A stretch of DNA of 64,000 nucleotides from Marivirga sericea (GCF_900177665.1 NZ_FXAW01000002.1:186001-250000); one strand, 5' to 3'. Shown: positions 18,268 through 27,539, counted from the stretch's first letter. The notes: generated by a model not told the origin, from the letters alone. Program-made: numbers and translations.

Positions 18268-18729
18268 CTATTCCTTTAGCGCTAAGTAAAACTCGACTTC
18301 AGCATCCATTGGATTTTGTGCTTTTTCACCATATACTTCGAAATCTGCTGTATAAGCTCGTTCTATTTCTGTATTCCATATTTTTTTCCAATGGTCTATA
18401 ACGATGCCTTTTTTCAAATTACCTCTTACCGAAGATTTTAGATAGTATCCACTTTCAAAGGTCCTTGCTTCTAATCCCTCGGGAATATTGCCAAAGTCAC
18501 TGACTTCACATCCTAGCATGGTTGTATAGGGCTTTGTATAATCACCCTCATAATCCATGTAGACTGAGTAAACAGTACTGTCCAGCTTGTTGCTAATTTT
18601 TTCCATTATTCCTTCTCCCATAAAACGTTGCCACAGTTCTGGGATGTCTGTTGCTGCCTGATTGTTTTCATTTGTAGTTCTGACAGTAATGCCAATTAAT
18701 TTGATTGGGTTGATTCTAGTCTTTTGCAT
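18268..18729 (-). CDS. GyrI-like/AraC effector-binding domain protein
   Basis: 153 residues consisting of one SOUL-like small-molecule-binding domain, as found in AraC/BmrR effector domains and GyrI: KLIGITVRTTNENNQAA, VYSVYMDYEGDYTKPYTTML, GYYLKSSVRG, then WKKIWNTEIERAYTADFEVY ending in AEVEFYLALKE. No DNA-binding domain. Encoded 3 nt after the YafY-type regulator, so likely senses or sequesters a ligand relevant to the same operon. Confidence 0.85.
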   Translation of the reverse strand: MQKTRINPIKLIGITVRTTNENNQAATDIPELWQRFMGEGIMEKISNKLDSTVYSVYMDYEGDYTKPYTTMLGCEVSDFGNIPEGLEARTFESGYYLKSSVRGNLKKGIVIDHWKKIWNTEIERAYTADFEVYGEKAQNPMDAEVEFYLALKE

Positions 18730-18732
18730 ATT

Positions 18733-19494
18733 TCAAGTTTTTTGATTTTCAGCAAAGGTAGAAGGGGCTGGTGACAGAGGTATGTCAGGGGTATCTAGAC
18801 ATTTTTTTCGGCAAGCTTCAAAGTATTGATCGAGGGTTAATTTGTGAGCTTCAAAATGTTCTTGAGTAAGATTGATTTGTTGAATACAATCCAGTCGAAA
18901 AGATCGGAAGTCATTTCTTTTTCGACAAAATGCAATTAGAATCCAGTTATCATTGGTTGTATACAATGCAAAAGGCTCAATTTCTCTTTTTGTTTGCTCT
19001 TTGTTTAAAGAAAGGTATTCAATTCTTAGCAGCTGAAAATTGGCTATATGAGATTGAAGCTGAATCAAGTAATGACTTGTTTTCTCATTATTCTCATTAT
19101 TTCTGATATGAATTCGGCTTGATAGGAACTCTATGTTTTCTTTTTGTTTCAGACGAAGCACTGATTTGATTTTTGAAATCGCATTCTGATATTGTTCAAT
19201 AAAAGAGCGATCCTTATTCTTTAAGACCAAATGCTCAGCGGTTATTAAAGCATTTGCTTCCTCCTCATTAAACATGACAGGCGGCAATCGGTATCCTTCC
19301 ATTAAAGTATAGCCTTTCCCTTCTTCCGTTACAATGGGAACTCCAGACATTTCTAACGTCTTGATATCCCGATAAACGGTTCTGATGCTAATATGATGAT
19401 GCTCAGCAATATCTCTTGCTGTTAGCATTCGCTTAGCTTGCAGTTGAGTCAGGATTGAAGTCAAGCGCGCAAGTCTGGGTTTATCTTCTGCCAT
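18733..19494 (-). CDS. YafY-type HTH/WYL-domain transcriptional regulator
   Basis: 253 residues. The N-terminal winged helix (LARLTSILTQLQAKRMLTA, RDIAEHHHISIRTVYRDIKT) is followed by a WYL domain (LRIEYLSLNKEQTKREIEPF; NWILIAFCRKRNDFRSFRLD). WYL proteins sense nucleic-acid or small-molecule ligands. First gene of the operon with the GyrI-like and DUF1801 proteins, and the likely regulator of it. Confidence 0.92.
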   Translation of the reverse strand: MAEDKPRLARLTSILTQLQAKRMLTARDIAEHHHISIRTVYRDIKTLEMSGVPIVTEEGKGYTLMEGYRLPPVMFNEEEANALITAEHLVLKNKDRSFIEQYQNAISKIKSVLRLKQKENIEFLSSRIHIRNNENNEKTSHYLIQLQSHIANFQLLRIEYLSLNKEQTKREIEPFALYTTNDNWILIAFCRKRNDFRSFRLDCIQQINLTQEHFEAHKLTLDQYFEACRKKCLDTPDIPLSPAPSTFAENQKT

Positions 19495-19619
19495 GCTAAT
19501 TTCCTGCTTTTTTTAGTGAAGTAAAATGTCCTTTAGATAGCTCGAATTGTAACAAACGCTCTGCTTACCAATTCATTAAACTCTTCAATATAAGGATTTT
19601 AAGAGAAATGTATAGAGCA

Positions 19620-20117
19620 TTAAGCGTTTTTAGCTCGTGCCTTCTCTCGCACCCATTCTATGTAATCCGTCTGCGGAATTTCGTTTATCCCCAACTGTCG
19701 CAGCATCATTACAACTTGTCCTCGGTGGTAGGTTCCGTGGTTAAAAACCGTATGCGCTATTTCTTTGAAGGGAATGGAGAATTTTTCTCCTTTATGTTCA
19801 AACTTAAGTTCCTGTTCTAAATCTGCTTTTTCCACAAAATCTTTAAATTGCTCGGAGGTTTTTTTCCATTCCTTCATGAGCCCTGCAGTAGAGCCGTAAA
19901 AATCCTTCACCTGTGAGGTATCCCAACCATCGCCTTTCAAGCGAGATAGCCAGCCCAGTTCAGCCATCCAAAGATGGGCAAGAGTAGCTTTTATATTAGG
20001 GAAACTGGATATGATAGGTTCTTCCAACAGTTTTTCATCTAACTTTAATAGGCACTGGACTATCCTTTTATTGGCCCAGATATTGTAATTTGCGTAGTCG
20101 ATATGAGTTGATAACAT
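19620..20117 (-). CDS. DinB-family protein
   Basis: 165 residues forming the DinB/YfiT four-helix bundle. Three His positions typical of its metal site: THIDYANYNIWANKR (N-terminus), ATLAHLWMAELGWL and VFNHGTYHRGQVVMML (the HxxxH-type motif). Members are metal-dependent transferases or stress-related proteins; the substrate is unknown. Confidence 0.88.
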   Translation of the reverse strand: MLSTHIDYANYNIWANKRIVQCLLKLDEKLLEEPIISSFPNIKATLAHLWMAELGWLSRLKGDGWDTSQVKDFYGSTAGLMKEWKKTSEQFKDFVEKADLEQELKFEHKGEKFSIPFKEIAHTVFNHGTYHRGQVVMMLRQLGINEIPQTDYIEWVREKARAKNA

Positions 20118-20175
20118 CGTAAAAGTTTTTTATAATTAGATTGTTAAAAATTACAGTATAGCGGAAGACATAAAA

Positions 20176-22314
20176 TTACTTCCATTTAATACTTCCGGGG
20201 TGATATTTTACTTTCAAATTTTCTTCTACCTCATCTTCGGTAAAATAAACATCCTTTAGTTTTCCTTGAGCATACAATTCAGCCTGGTCATCGTAATGAT
20301 CGGATTCAGGATGATCACTTTCGCCATAAGGGATAATAGATCTAGCTTTTACCTGCTCTCCAAATTCTACTATCGCAACATACGCATCGCCTCCTTGCGC
20401 TCTAATATCTAAGCCTTTCAAACCAATATCAGGTAAATAACCTTCGAATTTACCTGAAGATGCAAACATAATTCCAGTAATTGAAATACCTCCATCTATT
20501 GGGTAGCTAGTTTCAAGCTTTTCAAAATTATATTGTTCAGGATTCAGCACACGTTGATGCCTGTATATATCTCCCCATTTTACTTTCCAAGAACCCTTTT
20601 CATTTTCAAGCTTATCAATGGCTTGTTCAAATGCTACCAAATTAGGATACTCTGTTCCAATTCTTCGTTGGTGATAACTTTTGAAGGTCCAGATATAGTA
20701 TAAAGAAGTTTCCACGGATTCACTACTACTGTACTTATCCCACGACTGCAGTAATTTTAATGGTTCTTCAATCTGGGCAATCCTGTCGGGGTCTGTACGA
20801 TTAACTTCTATCACTTCTTTCATTAAGTCTTGCAGATTTTCATTTGCATTATGAACGTAGGTGTCAAATTTAGCAGTCTCCATGGACCTCATTGTTACCT
20901 CTTGTAAAGTATCTAACATGACGAGAGCCCTTCTCCCTCTATTAGTATTACCCTGATTATAGGTCATATAGTCTGGATAATCCTCAGGATTAGGATTTTC
21001 ATTAGTGGTGGTATTAAATGGCCTATTATTGCAGTTTTGGACATATCCACAATCTGGATTCAAGAGCTGCGGTAGCTCTTCTAAAGTATGATATCCCTGC
21101 CATTCACTCTTTTTCAAGCTACCGTCCACTGGAGTTTGCCAATTTAAAGTAGTATCTCGTTTGGGAATAATGCCATTGTACAAATAAAGGATATTGCCCT
21201 GATCATCTGCATAAGTGATATTATGGATAATCAAAGAGTTAAGTCTCAAAGCATCCTTGAATGAGGCAAGGTCTTTCGATAAAGCCATTTGATAAAGCTG
21301 ATTGAGCATACCGCCTTTTTCTAATCCAGCTATCTTTACGCTAATAGGTTTTCCTGTTTTTGATTTCGCCAAAATAGGGCCGTGAATCGTTTTTCGATAG
21401 CTAACTTTCTGCTGTATAAAACCTGAATCTGTTTTAATTTTTATACTATCCTGATAAGTTTCCACTGGTAAATACTCTTCACCAAAGCGATATAAGGATG
21501 AATCATCCGGGTGGTCAAATTGAACTTCATAGGTATCTGATACGTCAGGGCCATTAACGGTCCAGGACCAGCCTAAGTGTTCATTATGGCCCATTACGGG
21601 AAGTATTCCTCCGCCCTTGCCTACCATTCCATAAAAATTCAAACCTTCAGCACTGCTTAGCTGGACTTCATATGGTCCATCATAACTGTAATGAGGATTA
21701 ATAACCAAGATCGCGTTATTCGATTTTGTTTTTTTTCCGCTTAAGGCAAAAGCATTGGAACCAATACTTTTAATATCATCCATCAGGTATTCAACTATCA
21801 TTTCGTCATTAAGAGGCCCCAATGCAGGAAACGAATTTCTTTTGTATTCTGCCAAAATATACCAAGGTTCAATATGAGTAAGTAATTGCGGGCTTACTTC
21901 TGGATTATTTTCAAGGTAGTAATTTAACCCCATGGCATATGCATCACACAATTTTTTAACTTTCGGATTCAAAGTTTTGTATTCTTCCTTTGAAAGTCGT
22001 TCAACTTCGAATGCCTTTACTCTGACGTCATTGCTTTTGCCCTCTTCACCTTTCACTTCGGCTAATCTTCCAATAGACTCAATGAGTCTGCTTTCAATTT
22101 TCTCAAAACGATCTTCAGCGCGAGCATAAGCAAAACCGAAGATGGTACTTTCGTCTGTCTCACCTTTTATGTGCGGAATGCCGTAGGTATCTCGAGAAAT
22201 CGTGACAGAATTAGCAAGTTTTGCGGCTGCAGTGTAGTTTTTCTCAGGCTCGTTGCACCCAAAAAATGATCCTATCATTAAAAAAAGTAAGAGGTATTTA
22301 GTTTTTGTATTCAT
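20176..22314 (-). CDS. Penicillin acylase-family Ntn hydrolase lipoprotein
   Basis: 712 residues with a lipobox (IGSFFGC, Cys20). The alpha part includes TISRDTYGIPHIKGETD and FGFAYARAEDRF; the autoprocessing site is GSNAFAL, making Ser186 the predicted N-terminal nucleophile of the beta chain. Downstream are NPHYSYDGP, GHNEHLGWSWTVNGPDVSD and the QGGDAY motif. The family hydrolyses amide bonds of beta-lactams, N-acyl-homoserine lactones or other acyl amides; the substrate here is unknown. The 267 bases upstream hold no gene I can support. Confidence 0.92.
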   Translation of the reverse strand: MNTKTKYLLLFLMIGSFFGCNEPEKNYTAAAKLANSVTISRDTYGIPHIKGETDESTIFGFAYARAEDRFEKIESRLIESIGRLAEVKGEEGKSNDVRVKAFEVERLSKEEYKTLNPKVKKLCDAYAMGLNYYLENNPEVSPQLLTHIEPWYILAEYKRNSFPALGPLNDEMIVEYLMDDIKSIGSNAFALSGKKTKSNNAILVINPHYSYDGPYEVQLSSAEGLNFYGMVGKGGGILPVMGHNEHLGWSWTVNGPDVSDTYEVQFDHPDDSSLYRFGEEYLPVETYQDSIKIKTDSGFIQQKVSYRKTIHGPILAKSKTGKPISVKIAGLEKGGMLNQLYQMALSKDLASFKDALRLNSLIIHNITYADDQGNILYLYNGIIPKRDTTLNWQTPVDGSLKKSEWQGYHTLEELPQLLNPDCGYVQNCNNRPFNTTTNENPNPEDYPDYMTYNQGNTNRGRRALVMLDTLQEVTMRSMETAKFDTYVHNANENLQDLMKEVIEVNRTDPDRIAQIEEPLKLLQSWDKYSSSESVETSLYYIWTFKSYHQRRIGTEYPNLVAFEQAIDKLENEKGSWKVKWGDIYRHQRVLNPEQYNFEKLETSYPIDGGISITGIMFASSGKFEGYLPDIGLKGLDIRAQGGDAYVAIVEFGEQVKARSIIPYGESDHPESDHYDDQAELYAQGKLKDVYFTEDEVEENLKVKYHPGSIKWK

Positions 22315-22581
22315 AGTTTTTTAGTTGTGTTATCTTTTCTTCATTAAGATTGACAATGATAAAATCAGAATTATAATCCTCTTCCCGCGAGCTAAGGTGC
22401 ATACTGCTTTCGCTAAATGCTACAAAAATCATTTGCCCTAGCACCACTATTCTTTCTTTTGTTATTGGTATTCTCGCTTGTTAAGCTAGCGTCATTACTA
22501 ATAAACGGCTTGAATAAAGGTAGAAAAAAGCAATTAAATTTCTAACTCCTTTTATAGAATGACCTTTAAAAATCAACTTTT

Positions 22582-23619
22582 TCAATTTTTGATCAGGAGC
22601 GCGTTCATCAATGGATAACGAAGTTCAATGTATTTATCACTATTCGAGAGGAATACAACTAAAACATCATCCTCTACTCCCCTCATTATTTGAGACTTAA
22701 ATCCACCTGCCCCTCCTGTGTGACTGGCCAAGAGATGCTTTACACCATTGATTTCAGGATCATTTAAGTACCAGCCTAAACCGTAGCGAACGGAATCACT
22801 GAAAGGAGTGAAAACCTGTTTAAAGTCATCTTCCGAAAGTAGTTTTTCATTTCTGATGGCTTGATCCCATTTGTGTAAGTCTTCAACAGTGGAAAAAATG
22901 CCTGCTGCCGATAAAGAGAAGGACATATCTACAGGCGGTGCATTAGAGAAATTGCCTTCATTCTGAAGTGAGCCCGTGGCTAAGTTTTTAGGACTAGAGG
23001 CTGGGTTATATGTGCCCGTATTGGTCAAGTTTAGCGGCTTGAGTATTTTTTCCTCGAGAAGTTGGCTAAATTCTTTGGAGCTGACTTTCTCAATAATCTC
23101 TCCCAGCAAATAGTATCCAATTATGTTGGAGTATTTAAACTGGGTCCCAGGCGCGAACTCCAGATTTGCTTGGCAGTACCTCTTCTCAAATTCTTCCTTT
23201 GTCAAGGCGCTAAAGTTCGCTGAATCGCTTGCGTTAGGAATACCATGCGTGTGAGTTAAGAGGTGGCGTATTGTGATTTTTTCTCCAGTATCTTCTCTGT
23301 AATTTGGTAAATAATTGATGATAGGAGCATCAAGCGCTAGCTTACCAGCCTCAAGCTGTTGCATTACTAACAAGGCCGTAAACTGCTTTGTCAATGAACC
23401 GATAAAGAATTTTGTATCAATATTATTTGGGGTGTTAGTAGTTTGATTAGCAAAACCGTAGGTGTTTTCGTAGATTATTTGTCCCTCCTGAGCGACCAGT
23501 ACTACTCCACTCAAATTCTCTTGGGCATCAATTTCTTCTAGTATTTTTGAAATCTCAATCGATTGGCCATTGGCAGAAACGACTACAAATAGGAATAGTA
23601 GGTTAAGAAACAGTTTCAT
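22582..23619 (-). CDS. Serine hydrolase of the beta-lactamase (class C/PBP4*) family
   Basis: 345 residues from ATG 23619 (MKLFLNLLFLFVVVSANGQ), chosen because it begins exactly at a signal peptide; an upstream Met would add 25 polar residues. The catalytic SxxK is S75-LT-K78 (GSLTKQF), the YxN motif is Y163-S-N165, and HTGGAGG near the C-terminus replaces KTG. Exported; such proteins act as D-aminopeptidases, esterases or peptidoglycan hydrolases. No operon partner. Confidence 0.9.
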   Translation of the reverse strand: MKLFLNLLFLFVVVSANGQSIEISKILEEIDAQENLSGVVLVAQEGQIIYENTYGFANQTTNTPNNIDTKFFIGSLTKQFTALLVMQQLEAGKLALDAPIINYLPNYREDTGEKITIRHLLTHTHGIPNASDSANFSALTKEEFEKRYCQANLEFAPGTQFKYSNIIGYYLLGEIIEKVSSKEFSQLLEEKILKPLNLTNTGTYNPASSPKNLATGSLQNEGNFSNAPPVDMSFSLSAAGIFSTVEDLHKWDQAIRNEKLLSEDDFKQVFTPFSDSVRYGLGWYLNDPEINGVKHLLASHTGGAGGFKSQIMRGVEDDVLVVFLSNSDKYIELRYPLMNALLIKN

Positions 23620-23940
23620 GGAGTTTTCCGAGGGTTTAAGATTTAGAACGTCCGCATATGAGGAGAAGAGAATTGAATGAACTAAATGTCTCAACTGCTC
23701 AAAGTCACATATCTTAGTAAAGATATTAATTGTAGAGGACTTTCCAATTCGAAGGGGAGTATCCTGCCCAATAAACAGCGTTTATTCATTGAAGCCAACC
23801 TAGGCAATATGTTTGGTTGCTAGCTATGAAAAGCAAACATAAATTACGGGCTATTTAGCAGTCTCTTAGCTACAAAGTGGTTTGCAAATGGGGTTTTATA
23901 CCATGTTACAGGTAGTTTGTTGTTACTTATAAGCAGTTAT
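23620..23940. other. Intergenic stretch without identifiable feature
   Basis: About 320 bases between the Imm63-like gene and the signal-peptide start of the hydrolase. I see no ORF with family features, no tRNA and no convincing terminator. Confidence 0.5.
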
Positions 23941-24351
23941 TTAATCATCAAACGGAGTAGTCCGAAGTGTTTCGTCAATTTCCTTCTGTGTCTGTTTAGC
24001 CCAGTCAGAGTTGATTATGCGCATGAGTTCAACCTGCTTCGAAAAGAGTTGTCGCCTGAAGTCTTCGTTCGACTTCCTGTTTTTACGTTCGTGTTCAACT
24101 GCCATAATGAAGGTCGTGTCTTTAAAAGCCACGAACATCAAGTGTTCCAAGTCAAAAGCTGAGATACTAAAAAGTTGTTCGCCCGGCTCGTATGCTTCGT
24201 AATATAATATTCCATTAGATGAGAATGCAATATTTGGTCTAGCAAAGTCTTGATTGTCGTCTACAGATGGAAGTTGATTCGGTTGCGCTCCGATAAGTTC
24301 AGCCAGCCTATGAAGTTCTGATTCTATTTCTGATTTTTTTGTCCGCACCAT
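23941..24351 (-). CDS. Imm63-like immunity protein, no toxin nearby
   Basis: 136 residues. The pattern EIESELHRLAELIGA ... DFARPNIAF ... LEHLMFVAFKDTTFIMAVEH, NEDFRRQLFSKQVELM and DWAKQTQKEIDETL matches my memory of immunity protein 63, which protects against polymorphic toxins. There is no toxin gene or secretion-system gene next to it. Base composition is less AT-rich than its neighbours, compatible with transfer. Family assignment rests on recall of motif pattern. Confidence 0.6.
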   Translation of the reverse strand: MVRTKKSEIESELHRLAELIGAQPNQLPSVDDNQDFARPNIAFSSNGILYYEAYEPGEQLFSISAFDLEHLMFVAFKDTTFIMAVEHERKNRKSNEDFRRQLFSKQVELMRIINSDWAKQTQKEIDETLRTTPFDD

Positions 24352-24484
24352 GAAAAGTCATTACCTGTAACGACTTGATAAAATGAGTGCGCCCAACTTC
24401 TCAAAAAGCTCTAAAATATATCTTCGATTTCATGCTTTCTACGAAGAGTAAAGGCGCATGCATTTTTATCTATTGTTACATGCT

Positions 24485-25537
24485 TTATCTTGTCTGTAAG
24501 AAATAATGAAGTGGCGCAAGTTTTTCGTCAAAGCTTTTCTTATTCCATTCTTCTGCTAATTCTAGTTCTGATTTGGAGGCAATTCTTCCCCCAGATGAAT
24601 TTTCTTCGACATTCAAATATAGTATAGGTCTATATTCTTCTATTGGTTCTAAATGAGTATCAAAACAGATCAGACCATCTTGATCGAGTTCTAATGATAT
24701 TACTATACCCTTATTATTTTGTTCATTAGCAATCCATTGTGAGGCAGCTCTTCTACTTAGTCTTAGTGGAATCCACGAACCCAAGTAACTTATCCCACCA
24801 TTGAAATAAAATCTATCATCAAAAGTGCCATAGGTTAATTCACTTTGGCTGTTATCGGTAAATGATCCTGCTGAAGGCCATAAATCTGTTAGATTCGCTT
24901 TAAGCCAAGTAGCATCTTCATCAAAACTTGGAATTGTTGAATCAAAAACATCAAAAGTTCCAACAGCCAATGAATTTGGATTGTTACCAATGCAGCTAGT
25001 ATGAACATAAAGGATTGCTTCGTTAAGATAAACTGTGTTAGTTCCAAAATCATCCGCAATCTGCGTTGATAAACCGGTGAATTTTAATAACGACCTTGCT
25101 GTGTCTTGATCTTGAGTATCTATTGAACAAATAGCATAAGTGTTAGAGAAATTTGGTTGATCTGATGAAATTCCGATACTTATTGTGCCTTCATATCCTT
25201 TCCATCCTTCTTGAAAATAATAATCTACTTGATCTAGAATATTTTCTCCATTACATATGTATTGACTGTTAGTTACTTCATCAGTGTCTAGAATTCCGTT
25301 TCCGTTACTGTCGGTACCTGTCTCATGCAAATACCCACCATTAACACAATTTACACCAGGGGGCTCGACAGTCAATTTAGTTAAACTATTTGCTCCATCT
25401 TGACCATCAGCTCCATCCTGACCGTTAATTCCATCCTGACCGTCAATTCCATCAGGGCCTATCGGCCCTTCAGGTCCTTCACAACTCATTAAAGATACTA
25501 GTAGGAATACTAGTAGCAAGTAAGGTTTTTTCATCAT
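24485..25537 (-). CDS. Collagen-like surface lipoprotein
   Basis: 350 residues. A lipobox LMSC (Cys19) is followed at once by collagen-type Gly-X-Y triplets (about 20-50: GPEGPIGPDGIDGQDG, then more GQDGxxG units) and a domain with NGGYLHETGTDSNGNGILD and SQYICNG, resembling a Cys-paired repeat domain often attached to such triplets. The C-terminal 230 residues are sandwich-like. Probably surface-anchored; the partner is unknown. Alternative Met one codon later. Confidence 0.8.
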   Translation of the reverse strand: MMKKPYLLLVFLLVSLMSCEGPEGPIGPDGIDGQDGINGQDGADGQDGANSLTKLTVEPPGVNCVNGGYLHETGTDSNGNGILDTDEVTNSQYICNGENILDQVDYYFQEGWKGYEGTISIGISSDQPNFSNTYAICSIDTQDQDTARSLLKFTGLSTQIADDFGTNTVYLNEAILYVHTSCIGNNPNSLAVGTFDVFDSTIPSFDEDATWLKANLTDLWPSAGSFTDNSQSELTYGTFDDRFYFNGGISYLGSWIPLRLSRRAASQWIANEQNNKGIVISLELDQDGLICFDTHLEPIEEYRPILYLNVEENSSGGRIASKSELELAEEWNKKSFDEKLAPLHYFLQTR

Positions 25538-25576
25538 AATATTCTTTTAGTTTATAATTTTGCATGTAACAAGTGA

Positions 25577-25632
25577 ATATAGTCACCAGAGGGGGACTAT
25601 ATATAAATATAATCACCCCCTGGTGACTATAT
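25577..25632. promoter_or_regulatory. Inverted repeat in promoter region of collagen-like lipoprotein
   Basis: ATATAGTCACCAG (25577-25589) pairs perfectly with 25620-25632 (13 bp), extended inward by a G-rich/C-rich run (25591-25594 with 25616-25619) with one bulge; the loop is AT-only. It lies 40-95 bp upstream of the lipoprotein start. No T-run follows, so an operator or cruciform fits better than a terminator. Confidence 0.55.
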
Positions 25633-25670
25633 ATCTATTATGCCGTTAATCTAAGGAAATCTTAGTAGAT

Positions 25671-25692
25671 AAAAAAGCGCCTATATGGCGCT
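25671..25692 (-). terminator. Rho-independent terminator for the hisA-like gene
   Basis: AGCGCC/GGCGCT stem (25676-25681 with 25687-25692, 6 bp) with loop TATAT; on the minus strand it is followed by a T-run (A-run 25671-25676). About 105 nt past the stop of the hisA-like gene. Confidence 0.75.
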
Positions 25693-25796
25693 CAAAAACT
25701 GTAAAAGACAATAGCTGTAGAATTAAACGTTTAAATATACAGTTTCGGTTCGACTGTATTTTTTGCTTGATTGGATTATTTTAAAACCAAAATAAC

Positions 25797-26519
25797 TTAT
25801 TTCAGAAATTCTTGTAAATCGGAAATTTTAATATTTCCTTCATAGTAGGCTTTACCAAAAATTACTGCGAAAACGCCCATATCATTTAGCTTGCGGATAT
25901 CATCTACATTGCGTACTCCACCACTGGCCAATACACAAATATCAGGGAATTCATTCAAAATGCTTTGGTACAAATCAAATGCTGGGCCGGATAAAGAACC
26001 CTCTTTGCTAATATCGGTTGTTTTTACATACTTCAGTCCTCTATCGTAAAAGTATCTGATATGCTCAATAATGTCAATATCAGTATTTTGCTTCCAGCCT
26101 TTGTAGGCAATTTTTCCATTAAGGGCATCCGCACCCAAGGTAATTTTTTCTCTTCCGTATGACACAATCCAGGAGGCAAAAAGCTCTTTTCTTTCTACTG
26201 CTATGCTGGCTGCAGTGATATAATCAGCACCATATTCATAGGCTTTACTTATGTCACCATCGGTATTAATACCACCTGTGAAATCAAGTTCCAGGTCAGT
26301 ATAGCCATGTATGGCTTCCAGTATATGATAATTAACTGGAGAACCTCTATGAGCCCCATCCAAATCTACAATATGTACTACTTTTATTCCACTATCTTCC
26401 AGTTTTCTTGCGACATCAATAGGGGAGTCATCATACACTTTTGCTCCAGCAATATCTGCGCCTTCAACTCTAATAATTTTACCGTCTTTGATGGCGATGG
26501 ATGGAATAATTTGAATCAT
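25797..26519 (-). CDS. HisA-family TIM-barrel isomerase with altered active site
   Basis: 240 residues, the HisA length, with both half-barrel phosphate loops (DFTGGINTDG; LASGGVRNVDDI). HisA isomerises ProFAR in histidine synthesis. The catalytic Asp of the first half (Asp8 in Thermotoga HisA) is Ala9 here (IIPSIAIKDGK), and the Arg of GGIR is Asn85. The second Asp (D131, GADALNGK) and T168-D169 (TTDISKEG) remain. No other his gene adjoins. It may be a neofunctionalised paralogue; genuine HisA with unusual chemistry is less likely. Start ATG 26519. Confidence 0.8.
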   Translation of the reverse strand: MIQIIPSIAIKDGKIIRVEGADIAGAKVYDDSPIDVARKLEDSGIKVVHIVDLDGAHRGSPVNYHILEAIHGYTDLELDFTGGINTDGDISKAYEYGADYITAASIAVERKELFASWIVSYGREKITLGADALNGKIAYKGWKQNTDIDIIEHIRYFYDRGLKYVKTTDISKEGSLSGPAFDLYQSILNEFPDICVLASGGVRNVDDIRKLNDMGVFAVIFGKAYYEGNIKISDLQEFLK

Positions 26520-26747
26520 AGTTGTAATGGTTTTATAAGAGTACGATGATATAAAAAAATGGCGGTTTTACAAGCCTGAACCCCATTGTTATTGCGTTAA
26601 GCTTTAAAGGGCTTTGAAATTACACCTTAAAATGGAAATTACAAAAGAAATGACAGGGGAAATATTTGAAATTGCTAAATTGAAATCATGCTTTAAGGAG
26701 ATTAAAAGCTATTTTTATGAGATTTTCTGCTTAATTTTGACTGCTTT

Positions 26748-27365
26748 ATGACGCATTACGAAAAACAAATATATCATAGAATAAGCCGTTTTGTGCCGGA
26801 AAACTCTGTGCATTTAGCTTTTGCTTTATGGAAGGAGAGCCCTTTTCGATTTGTGATAGCCAAAGCAAGAAATAGCAAACTTGGGGATTTCAGAAAGAAG
26901 CCAGGCGAAGATTGGGCAATCATAACGGTGAATGAAAACTTAAATCCTTATTCATTCCTGCTAACTTACGTACATGAAGTTGCTCATCATCGGACCTATG
27001 AGAAACATAAAGGAAGGGTTTCTCCCCACGGGAAAGAATGGAAAAATACTTTTATAGACTTGATGCTACCTTTCCAAACAGCTGAAATTTTTCCGGAAGA
27101 CGTTCTGAAAGCGTTAAATAGGTATATGCAAAATCCCAAAGCGGCATCGCTTTCGGATATCCAATTGGCAAAGGCGCTTAAGGGATATGACCCTGCAAAT
27201 CCTGATGAGATTAGTCTGTTAGAACTCCGGCAAGGACAGCAATTTACGCTAGAAAACAGGATTTTCGAAAAACACGAAACACGGAGAACTAGAGTTAGAT
27301 GTAAAGAAGTAAGATCTGGGAAATTTTATTTGGTCCATAAAATGGCGATGATTATTCCTGAATAA
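26748..27365 (+). CDS. SprT-like zinc metalloprotease-fold protein
   Basis: 205 residues. The zinc motif HEVAH (76-80) and a third-ligand candidate His94 (VSPHGKEW) match the SprT/Spartan fold, a metallopeptidase fold linked to DNA-protein crosslink repair. The N-terminus has an atypical helical extension (YEKQIYHRISRFVPEN). The C-terminal region (LRQGQQFTLENRIFEKHETR) is like the C-terminus of Bacteroidota SprT proteins. Lone gene. Confidence 0.88.
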   Translation: MTHYEKQIYHRISRFVPENSVHLAFALWKESPFRFVIAKARNSKLGDFRKKPGEDWAIITVNENLNPYSFLLTYVHEVAHHRTYEKHKGRVSPHGKEWKNTFIDLMLPFQTAEIFPEDVLKALNRYMQNPKAASLSDIQLAKALKGYDPANPDEISLLELRQGQQFTLENRIFEKHETRRTRVRCKEVRSGKFYLVHKMAMIIPE

Positions 27366-27390
27366 TACAGCCTAATGCTGTGGAATTATT

Positions 27391-27539
27391 CTCGTCAAGA
27401 CGCTAAGCCGCAAAGCTTTCCGCAATGATAAAATAAAATTATTAGAGAAAAATTTATTGTTCAAAAATGATGTCACAATATAATGACCTCTTTTTTATCC
27501 TCTCTGCGAGGTCGATGTGGCTTAGCGTCTTTGCGAGAG
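27391..27539. repeat. Inverted repeat pair of CGCAAAGACGCTAAG type
   Basis: CTCGTCAAGACGCTAAGC (27391-27408) and, about 107 bp further, the reverse complement of CTCTCGCAAAGACGCTAAGC (27520-27539) share a 14-nt core (CAAGACGCTAAGCC versus AAAGACGCTAAGCC). Another CGCAAAG-like tract and a CTCTGCGAGG tract sit between. These resemble dispersed CGCAAAG-type palindromic repeats found in many Bacteroidota genomes; the insert has no ORF. Confidence 0.65.
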
